Source: Lachnospiraceae bacterium UBA1748
GTDB taxonomy: Bacteria; Bacillota; Clostridia; Lachnospirales; Lachnospiraceae
Direction of reading: 5' to 3'
DNA length: 20,570 bases
NCBI GenBank assembly: GCA_002314855.1
Contig: DCHQ01000010.1
Location: forward strand, 14,040 to 34,609
Shown here in pieces: positions 1 to 6,178 of the stretch (the first letter of the stretch is position 1; each line of letters opens with the position of its first letter). The position numbers and the translations under genes were made by a program. Below the pieces are notes generated by a model. It did no database searches and was not told the DNA's origin. It saw only the letters and a program-made list of their open reading frames with translations.

Positions 1-230
1 ACTTCTTCCGCTTCAGTTTTTTCTACGACTTCTGCTATAGCTTCTTCTACAGGCTCCTTTGCTGTAACTTCTGCCGCAACTTCTTCTACTGTAGTTTCTT
101 CCGTAGCATTCTTGCCGTCTGCATCTGTAGCTTCCTCTGTATTCTCCACTACATTTTCTACAATATTTTCTTCAATATTTTCTTCAGTATTCTCTTCGAC
201 GTTCTTTTTTCTTTTGAACCAATCAAACAT
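1..230 (-). CDS. ftsY: Probable signal recognition particle receptor FtsY, N-terminal fragment
   Basis: Only the first 76 residues are in the window; the gene runs off the left edge. The visible part begins MFDWFKRKK, then becomes a Glu/Val/Ala-rich acidic stretch with tetrapeptide repeats (residues 12-31). A short basic-aromatic start followed by a long acidic 'A' region is typical of FtsY, the GTPase that docks signal recognition particle and ribosome at the membrane; the GTPase (NG) domain itself is not visible. The call therefore leans on position: in many Clostridia ftsY directly follows smc. The start codon lies one base after the smc stop, which suggests translational coupling; the nearest purine-rich site (AAAGGA at 245-250) is rather far from the ATG. 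Another protein with an acidic N-terminus cannot be excluded from this fragment. Confidence 0.72.
   Translation of the reverse strand, partial: MFDWFKRKKNVEENTEENIEENIVENVVENTEEATDADGKNATEETTVEEVAAEVTAKEPVEEAIAEVVEKTEAEE
138..197 (-). repeat. Five 12-base in-frame tandem repeats in the acidic N-terminus of probable ftsY
   Basis: Read on the minus strand, residues 12-31 are five tetrapeptides: EENT, EENI, EENI, VENV, VENT. Two adjacent DNA copies (161-172 and 173-184) are identical on the plus strand and the others are degenerate. The period of 12 bases keeps the frame, so slippage would change the length of the acidic region without breaking the gene. Confidence 0.8.
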
Positions 231-231
231 A

Positions 232-3200
232 TTAGTTATTTAAATCCTTTTCAATAAGATTAACACTTACTAATGCTGATACACCCTTCTCCTGCATGGT
301 AATACCATATAGTCTATCTGCCTTTTCCATAGTACCACGTCTATGTGTAATAACTATGAACTGTGTATGCTTAGTAAGTTTATGAAGATATCCAGCGAAT
401 CGACCTACATTGCTCTCATCAAGGGCCGCCTCAATTTCGTCAAGAAGACAGAATGGAGAAGGTTTAAGATTCTGAATAGCAAACATCAGTGCAATCGCAG
501 CAAGCGACTTCTCACCACCCGATAACTGCATCATATTCTGGAGTTTCTTTCCTGGTGGCTGAGCTATAATACGAATACCTGCTTCGAGAATATCCTCTTC
601 CTCCATGAGCTCAAGCGTTCCCTTACCACCACCAAATAGTTCTTTAAATACCTTATCAAATTCAACACTTATCTCGGCGAATTTCTCTGAGAACTGCTTT
701 CTCATAGCCTCATCAAGCTGCTCTATAATACCAATAAGAGTTTTCTCTGCCTCAACAAGATCATCATGCTGAACCTTAAGCGAATTATATCTCTCTGAAA
801 CCTGCTTGAAATCTTCGATAGCATTTACATTAACATCGCCAAGTCTCTTGATTTTATCTTTTATCTCAGCAACATTTCTCTTAAGCAATACAATATCAGT
901 CATGCTTTCATCACGAAGAGCCATGGCATCACGAAGTGATAATTCATACTCATTCCACATATAGCCTGTAAGACCATTAATTGAATCTGTAAGCTTTTCC
1001 TTCTGGCTATTAAGACGGAATACTTCTTTATCAAGGCCTGATATCTTATCGCTAAGCTGCTCACGCTTCTCGAAGAACTTACTCTGATTATTAGCAAGCT
1101 CTTCTTTTTTCGCAATCATATCGCTAAGACGCTTCTCCCCTTCTGTCTCACTGACATAAGAAGCTTCTATTGTTTTCTTTATTTCCTCGATATCATGCTC
1201 TTTATTGGCAACATCTGTATCATTGCCTGCAATAGCTGCAAGAACCTCATCACGCTCATCAGTATAGCGCTTCAGTTCTCCCTCTATACGAGAAACATTT
1301 TGCTGTTCGAAATCAACCTTCTGAACAATCTTTTCAACTTCAATTTCCTGTCTCCGAAGTTCCTCAGCGACCTGTTCTTCTTCAGTTCTCTTAACCTCAA
1401 GTTCACTTTGAAGCTTAGCTATCTTTTCTTCTGTCTCTTTCTCGAGCTTAGCAGATGCTTCAAGTCTTTCATCAATACCCTTCTGGCTATCCTTGATTTC
1501 CTGAACCTGATTATTAATCTCTTCCTCTTCACGCTTAAGTGAATCGAGATCTCCAGATGCCTGATCTATACGTTCCTGAGCATTAACAACATTAAGTCTT
1601 GCAGAGTTCTGCTTAAGGAACATTTCCTGCTGTTCAAGCTTAATCTTTTCGAGTTCAAATCGAAGGTCGTTACGCTCCTTCTTTATTTCTTCAATCGCCT
1701 TATTAGTATCATCAATAAGATTCTGAGACTTCTTAACCTTCTCTGTAAGCTCATCTATCTCACGTCTTCTACCAAGAAGATTCGAATTATTCTTAAATGC
1801 ACCACCTGAAATTGCTCCACCAGGTGCAAGGAGTTCGCCATCTACAGTAACCATACGAATACCATAGTCGTACTTACGAGCAATCTTAAGGGCATTATCC
1901 ACGTTATCAACTACAACTATACGACCAAGCATTGCCTTAGCAACATTGCGATATTCATCCTTAATATCAACAATATCACAAGCCATACCAATGACACCCT
2001 TTTCACTTAGCGACTCTGGCTGCTTGAATTCCTGAGGATTAGTAATACTTGTAAGAGGAAGGAATGTTGCTCTACCAAGTTTATTTTCCTTAAGGAAATT
2101 AATCATCTTCTTGGCTGTAGCCTCATCATCAGTAACAATATTATTGATATTACCACCAAGAGCAGTCTCAATAGCTGTCTCATACTTCTGCTCAACCTTG
2201 ATAATATCAGCAATAACACCTACGATACCCTTTTCTTCTTCCTTCTTCTCCATAACACGTTTGATGCTATTACCATAACCTTCATAGCGCTCAGCAAGAT
2301 TAGAAATCTGCTCTAACTTGGTTTTATCACTATGGTAAGCAACCTGTGTTTCTCTAAGAAGTGTATCCTTAGCAGTAAGCTCAGCCTTTATAGAATCAAG
2401 TCTTGCTTCCTTCTCCTTCTGAGACTCATTAAGTTTCTCAAGCTCAGAAGTAATAGTAGCGAATTCCTGCTCAAGTTTTTCTATTATTTCATGCTGTTTT
2501 TCTTCATCGGTCTTAGCCTGAAGGAGTCTGGAATTAAGCTGTGCTCTACGGATAGTAACATTCTCAAGCATAGCATCATATCTAGACTTATCAGCCTTGA
2601 TTGATGACCTATCATTAATAGCAGCTATAATTGCATTCTTATCGTCTTCTATTTCATTGCCAATAGTTTCAATGGCAGCACGAACCTGGGCAAGTCGATC
2701 GGCAACCTCCTGCTTAACATCCTCTAAGCCCTTTAAAATTTCATCAACAGAAGCCTTGCTCTCTGATATATTTTTCTGCTCGCTCTCCTTACTCTCAATT
2801 TCCTTATTGATATTTTCAAGTCTGGAGTTGAAGTGCGCCACATTATTCTTAGCAGAGTTAATCTGCTCTTTTAATACGTTAATCTGGCCTTCAAGTTTTG
2901 TACGTGTAGTACTAGTATTAGACAAGGTTCCTCTTGTCTCTTCTATTTCTTTCTCAAGTTCCTGGATAGTATTTTGAATCTCTTCATACTGATCCTTTAT
3001 ACCTGCGAATTCTTCCTGATGAGTTTGAAGATCATTGGTAGCAATCTCGAGCTTACCATCAACATCTGTAAGAGCTGTTGTTACTCTTTCGCTTTCAAGA
3101 AGGAAATAGTTAACATCAAATTTCTTTAATTCTTCTTTCTGACGTAAATACTCTTTGGCTTTTTCAGACTGTTTCTCAAGAGGTCCAATCTGGCGCTCAA

Positions 3201-3792
3201 GCTCTGACAAAATATCATTAACTCGAACAAGATTCTGCTTTTCTTCATCAAGCTTCTTCTGTGAAAATGCTTTTCTCTTTTTAAACTTAACAATACCAGC
3301 GGCTTCATCAAAAAGTTCTCTACGTTCCTCTGGTTTTCCGCTAAGGATCTTATCTATCTGGCCCTGTCCAATGATTGAGTATCCTTCCTTACCGATACCT
3401 GTATCATAAAACAGTTCATTAACATCCTTAAGACGACATGGTGAACCATTCAGAAGATATTCACTTTCGCCTGATCTGTATAGTTTTCTCGCAACTGTCA
3501 CTTCATCAAAATCAATTGCAAGTTTATGATCTGAATTATCAAGTGTTATTGCAACATATGCGTAACCAAGTGGCTTTCTAGCTTCTGTTCCTGAGAAAAT
3601 GACATCCTGCATGGATCCACCACGGAGCTGCTTAACACGTTGCTCACCAAGAACCCAACGTACAGCATCTGCTACATTACTTTTTCCTGAACCATTAGGT
3701 CCTACTATTCCTGTTATTCCGTTATGAAATTCGAAATTAATCTTATTAGCAAACGATTTAAATCCCTGAACTTCTATATTTTTTAAATACAT
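232..3792 (-). CDS. smc: Chromosome segregation / condensin ATPase SMC
   Basis: SMC is the ATPase core of the bacterial condensin that, with ScpA and ScpB, organises and separates chromosomes. The 1186-residue length is typical of Gram-positive SMC. Order of parts: N-terminal ATPase half with Walker A GPNGSGKS (residues 31-38) and a Q-loop in SIIGQGQID; a long Glu/Lys-rich coiled coil; a hinge at about residues 520-665 with the conserved glycines GGAISGG; the returning coiled coil; then the C-terminal ATPase half with signature LSGGEKSLAA (from residue 1090) and Walker B FCLLDE (1114-1119). All key ATPase motifs are intact. The start ATG follows a GGAG site at the end of rnc, 5 bases after that gene's stop. 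It sits between rnc and probable ftsY, a conserved order in Bacillota. scpA and scpB are not in the window. Confidence 0.98.
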   Translation of the reverse strand: MYLKNIEVQGFKSFANKINFEFHNGITGIVGPNGSGKSNVADAVRWVLGEQRVKQLRGGSMQDVIFSGTEARKPLGYAYVAITLDNSDHKLAIDFDEVTVARKLYRSGESEYLLNGSPCRLKDVNELFYDTGIGKEGYSIIGQGQIDKILSGKPEERRELFDEAAGIVKFKKRKAFSQKKLDEEKQNLVRVNDILSELERQIGPLEKQSEKAKEYLRQKEELKKFDVNYFLLESERVTTALTDVDGKLEIATNDLQTHQEEFAGIKDQYEEIQNTIQELEKEIEETRGTLSNTSTTRTKLEGQINVLKEQINSAKNNVAHFNSRLENINKEIESKESEQKNISESKASVDEILKGLEDVKQEVADRLAQVRAAIETIGNEIEDDKNAIIAAINDRSSIKADKSRYDAMLENVTIRRAQLNSRLLQAKTDEEKQHEIIEKLEQEFATITSELEKLNESQKEKEARLDSIKAELTAKDTLLRETQVAYHSDKTKLEQISNLAERYEGYGNSIKRVMEKKEEEKGIVGVIADIIKVEQKYETAIETALGGNINNIVTDDEATAKKMINFLKENKLGRATFLPLTSITNPQEFKQPESLSEKGVIGMACDIVDIKDEYRNVAKAMLGRIVVVDNVDNALKIARKYDYGIRMVTVDGELLAPGGAISGGAFKNNSNLLGRRREIDELTEKVKKSQNLIDDTNKAIEEIKKERNDLRFELEKIKLEQQEMFLKQNSARLNVVNAQERIDQASGDLDSLKREEEEINNQVQEIKDSQKGIDERLEASAKLEKETEEKIAKLQSELEVKRTEEEQVAEELRRQEIEVEKIVQKVDFEQQNVSRIEGELKRYTDERDEVLAAIAGNDTDVANKEHDIEEIKKTIEASYVSETEGEKRLSDMIAKKEELANNQSKFFEKREQLSDKISGLDKEVFRLNSQKEKLTDSINGLTGYMWNEYELSLRDAMALRDESMTDIVLLKRNVAEIKDKIKRLGDVNVNAIEDFKQVSERYNSLKVQHDDLVEAEKTLIGIIEQLDEAMRKQFSEKFAEISVEFDKVFKELFGGGKGTLELMEEEDILEAGIRIIAQPPGKKLQNMMQLSGGEKSLAAIALMFAIQNLKPSPFCLLDEIEAALDESNVGRFAGYLHKLTKHTQFIVITHRRGTMEKADRLYGITMQEKGVSALVSVNLIEKDLNN

Positions 3793-3797
3793 TACTG

Positions 3798-4505
3798 TTA
3801 CTCCGTTTCAATCAGCTTATTCTTAATAAGCTTTATTGCGTGAAGTGCTGCAGCCTTTTCTGCTGCTTTTTTATTGCGACCAGTACCTTCACCATACTCT
3901 CGCTCATCTATGTACACAGCTACAACAAACTCCTTGTCGTGCTCTGGACCACTCTCACTTATTATCTTATATGTAACAAGGCTACTCTTCATATGCGCCT
4001 GAACAAGTTCCTGAAGGTAAGACTTACTATCGGATATATTAGCCTGTTCAATTTGGCTTTCTGTTAATATAAAACGCAGTATTATCTTACGAGCTTCTTC
4101 CATACCGCCATCAAGATACACCGCACCAAGAAGAGCCTCAAACGCATCCGAAACAACCGATGGCTTATTTCTTCCACCACCAGCTTCCTCACCTTTACCA
4201 AGCTTAATGAAATTTCCCAAGTCTATGGCTTTAGAGCATTCATATAATGCAGGCTCACATACAAGAGCTGCACGCATCTTACTAAGCTTACCTTCTGGAA
4301 TATCGCCATACTTTTTGAACAAATAATCACTTGAAGCCAGCTCTAGAACAGCATCTCCTAAAAACTCCAGTCGCTCATTACACGCTGTTTTATTAATCTT
4401 ACGTTCATTAATATACGAACTATGCGACATAGCTTCTATAAGAAGTTCTTTATTCTTAAATGAATAGTCTATATTTTCTTCTAATTTTTCCAACATATTA
4501 TTCAT
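3798..4505 (-). CDS. rnc: Ribonuclease III
   Basis: Double-strand-specific endoribonuclease that processes rRNA precursors and structured RNAs; works as a dimer with magnesium. At 235 residues it has the usual size. The nuclease domain carries the signature NERLEFLGDAVLE (residues 43-55, with E47 and D51 as metal ligands) and the second acidic pair D120 and E123 in SDAFEALLGAVYLDGG. A double-stranded RNA-binding domain fills about residues 160-228, ending in the basic GRNKKAAEKAAA helix. The start overlaps the region just after the acpP stop, with GGAGAAGG inside the acpP end some 14 bases upstream; a second ATG at codon 4 is a possible alternative start with better coupling to downstream sequence. 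Co-transcribed with plsX and acpP upstream and smc downstream. Confidence 0.97.
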   Translation of the reverse strand: MNNMLEKLEENIDYSFKNKELLIEAMSHSSYINERKINKTACNERLEFLGDAVLELASSDYLFKKYGDIPEGKLSKMRAALVCEPALYECSKAIDLGNFIKLGKGEEAGGGRNKPSVVSDAFEALLGAVYLDGGMEEARKIILRFILTESQIEQANISDSKSYLQELVQAHMKSSLVTYKIISESGPEHDKEFVVAVYIDEREYGEGTGRNKKAAEKAAALHAIKLIKNKLIETE

Positions 4506-4506
4506 T

Positions 4507-4752
4507 TCAGTCGCCTAAACCTTCTCCCATAGATTTCTTAATACAAAGGAGTGCATCAGCAACGGTCTTGATATTTTCCATATTGGCATTTTTTATTGTT
4601 ATACCAAGTTCATCCTCAACACATTTCTGTATTTGCATCATATCAATGGAATCTGCTCCAAGATCACCTTCAAATGTCGAGTTTTCCTGTATTTCAGAGA
4701 TGTATACCTGAAGGACCTTGGTTATTGCCTTCTTTAATACCTCTAGCTCCAT
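4507..4752 (-). CDS. acpP: Acyl carrier protein
   Basis: Small acidic helical protein (81 residues) that carries growing acyl chains on a phosphopantetheine arm. The attachment serine is S35 in GADSIDMMQ; the family norm at this place is DSL, so isoleucine replaces leucine after the serine. The C-terminal half (DELGITIKNANMENIKTVADAL) matches the usual helix III-IV pattern. A good site, GGAGGA, lies 6 bases before the ATG and is inside the last codons of plsX, so translation is coupled. Placement between plsX (which takes acyl groups from acyl-ACP) and rnc is a widespread Bacillota order and supports a fatty-acid role. Because the motif is slightly divergent, a specialised ACP remains possible if another acpP lies with the fab genes elsewhere. 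Confidence 0.93.
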   Translation of the reverse strand: MELEVLKKAITKVLQVYISEIQENSTFEGDLGADSIDMMQIQKCVEDELGITIKNANMENIKTVADALLCIKKSMGEGLGD

Positions 4753-4754
4753 TA

Positions 4755-5765
4755 TTAATCCTCCAGACCAAGCTGTTCTTTAATCTGATCATTTATAGCC
4801 TGAGACTTGAATGTAATACACTGAAGTACTGAATGCTTAACTTCGATGGCTTTAGCACTACCATGAGTCTTGACAACTAATCCCTTAAGACCAAGCATAG
4901 GTGCTCCGCCGTAGTCCTGAGCACTGAACCCCTTAAGTGTTTTCTTAAGCGCTGGTTTAATCAAAAGAGCTCCAATCTTACTTCTAAGAGAACTCATAAG
5001 TCCTTGCTTAATTACCTTAACAAGCATATCAGCGGTGCCTTCATAAAGCTTAAGAATAACATTACCAACAAATGCCTCGCATACAATAACATCTGCATAT
5101 CCTGCTGGAATATCTCTTGCCTCAATACTTCCTATAAAATTAATATCTTCACATTCCTTTAATAATGGGAATGTATCTTTGACCAAAGCATTACCCTTCT
5201 CTTCTTCAGCACCAATATTAACTATGGCAACCCTTGGATTCTCGATTCCAAGTGCATTTTTGACATATATGCTTCCCATCTTGGCAAATGCCACCAAATG
5301 CTGAGGCTTAGCATCAACATTGGCTCCACAGTCAATAAGAAGCGATATACCCTTAGCAGTTGGAATAAGAGGGGCAAAAGGCGCTCTATCTATACCTTTA
5401 AGACGACCAACTACAAGCTGACCACCTACTAAAAGAGCTCCACTACTACCAGCTGACACAATGGCATCGGCTTTTCCTTCACGTACTAAATAGAGAGCTT
5501 TAACCATTGATGAATCTCTCTTCTTTCGTATAGCGGCTACAGGAGGTTCTGCCATTTCAATTTCTTCTGTAGCATCTACAACCTCTACTCTACTTGTATC
5601 ATATGTATATTTAGCAAGCTCTGCTTTAACAGCTGCTTCCTTTCCAACTAAAAATAAATATAAATCCTGAGACTCGTTAAGCGCTTCTATTGCACCCTTA
5701 ACTATTTCAAGAGGTGCATTGTCTCCACCCATCGCGTCAATTGCAACTTTAACTAATTCACTCAT
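4755..5765 (-). CDS. plsX: Phosphate acyltransferase PlsX
   Basis: PlsX is a peripheral membrane enzyme that turns acyl-ACP plus phosphate into acyl-phosphate, the acyl donor for PlsY in the first step of phospholipid synthesis. The protein starts MSELVKVAIDAMGGDNAP, the family hallmark N-terminus, and has other family stretches such as SAGSSGALLVGG, LIDCGANVD, NIGAEEEKGN and the C-terminal GGAPMLGLKG. Length is 336 residues, as expected. I chose the ATG at 5763-5765 because AAGGAG (5772-5777) stands exactly 6 bases before it; an in-frame TTG 18 bases earlier would place that ribosome site inside the gene. First gene of the plsX-acpP-rnc-smc-ftsY run. It has its own promoter just upstream, so it is not strictly dependent on rpmF transcription. 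Confidence 0.97.
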   Translation of the reverse strand: MSELVKVAIDAMGGDNAPLEIVKGAIEALNESQDLYLFLVGKEAAVKAELAKYTYDTSRVEVVDATEEIEMAEPPVAAIRKKRDSSMVKALYLVREGKADAIVSAGSSGALLVGGQLVVGRLKGIDRAPFAPLIPTAKGISLLIDCGANVDAKPQHLVAFAKMGSIYVKNALGIENPRVAIVNIGAEEEKGNALVKDTFPLLKECEDINFIGSIEARDIPAGYADVIVCEAFVGNVILKLYEGTADMLVKVIKQGLMSSLRSKIGALLIKPALKKTLKGFSAQDYGGAPMLGLKGLVVKTHGSAKAIEVKHSVLQCITFKSQAINDQIKEQLGLED

Positions 5766-5771
5766 GTCCGT

Positions 5772-5777
5772 CTCCTT
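5772..5777 (-). promoter_or_regulatory. Ribosome binding site that fixes the plsX start
   Basis: AAGGAG on the minus strand, 6 bases before the ATG at 5763-5765. It decides between this ATG and an in-frame TTG at 5781-5783. Confidence 0.85.
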
Positions 5778-5807
5778 AAACAAACTATGCCTATTAAATC
5801 ACACTAT

Positions 5808-5836
5808 ATAATACTAAAAAATACTAAAAAAGGCAA
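5808..5836 (-). promoter_or_regulatory. Predicted sigma-A promoter of the plsX operon
   Basis: Minus strand -35 TTGCCT (5831-5836), 17-base spacer, -10 TATTAT (5808-5813). The -35 box lies in the U-rich tail of the rpmF terminator. Transcription would start near 5801, giving a leader of about 36 bases before plsX. The -35 matches the consensus at four of six places, so strength is uncertain. Confidence 0.6.
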
Positions 5837-5837
5837 C

Positions 5838-5869
5838 AAAAAAGGCCCTTCGCTCACAAGCGAAAGGCC
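5838..5869 (-). terminator. Rho-independent terminator of rpmF
   Basis: On the minus strand an 11-bp stem (5859-5869 with 5844-5854, one G-U pair) with a 4-base loop is followed by six U residues (5843-5838) and a second U-run a few bases on. It stands 38 bases after the rpmF stop and separates rpmF from plsX. Confidence 0.92.
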
Positions 5870-5907
5870 ATTAATTAATCATAACAAATTTATATTTAGG
5901 CTATGCA

Positions 5908-6087
5908 TTAATCAACAGATATAATCTCTTTTTTGTTGTATGCGCCACAAGCCTTACATACTCTGTGAGGCATCATAAGAGCACCACACTTGCTACACTT
6001 TACTAAAGTTGGAGCAGACATCTTCCAGTTTGCTCTTCTCTTATCTCTTCTTCCCTTAGAAGATTTATTCTTAGGACAAATAGACAT
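5908..6087 (-). CDS. rpmF: 50S ribosomal protein L32
   Basis: Small basic protein of the large ribosomal subunit, 59 residues, starting MSICPKNKSSKGRRDKRR and containing the zinc-ribbon form with cysteines C31, C34, C44 and C47. This four-cysteine form binds zinc; many bacteria keep a cysteine-free paralogue for zinc shortage, which is not in this window. The start at 6085-6087 is supported by a strong AGGAGGTG site five bases upstream; a longer in-frame reading to 6135 is ruled out because it would begin upstream of the -10 box. It has its own perfect promoter and its own terminator, so it forms a single-gene transcript. The DUF177 (YceD) gene that often precedes rpmF in Bacillota is not adjacent here. 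Confidence 0.97.
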   Translation of the reverse strand: MSICPKNKSSKGRRDKRRANWKMSAPTLVKCSKCGALMMPHRVCKACGAYNKKEIISVD

Positions 6088-6092
6088 TTTTA

Positions 6093-6100
6093 CACCTCCT
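6093..6100 (-). promoter_or_regulatory. Strong ribosome binding site of rpmF
   Basis: AGGAGGTG on the minus strand, five bases before the rpmF ATG. It matches the anti-Shine-Dalgarno end of 16S rRNA almost fully and fixes the start. Confidence 0.92.
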
Positions 6101-6124
6101 GTCACTAGTTTCCATACCTTAACG

Positions 6125-6153
6125 ATTATAAACATCAGTTAATTGTTTGTCAA
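6125..6153 (-). promoter_or_regulatory. Perfect consensus sigma-A promoter of rpmF
   Basis: Minus strand -35 TTGACA (6148-6153), exactly 17 bases, -10 TATAAT (6125-6130): twelve of twelve consensus positions. Transcription would start near 6118, about 30 bases before the rpmF ATG. Confidence 0.93.
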
Positions 6154-6178
6154 CTATTTATTTCTGTTATTTTAATTA

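Noticed and set aside
1195..1542. Open frame on the plus strand with a Leu/Phe-rich, membrane-like translation
   Set aside because: It is antisense to the Glu/Lys-rich coiled coil of SMC, whose GAA and AAG codons read as Phe, Leu and Ser on the other strand. No ribosome site or promoter supports it.
5811..5830. Two copies of ATACTAAAAA as a possible operator
   Set aside because: They are AT-rich and lie in the promoter spacer; two short copies in such sequence can arise by chance and no palindrome is present.
6088..6135. Longer start for rpmF
   Set aside because: It would begin upstream of the -10 box of the rpmF promoter, and L32 proteins start at MSICPKNK-like sequence next to the strong ribosome site.
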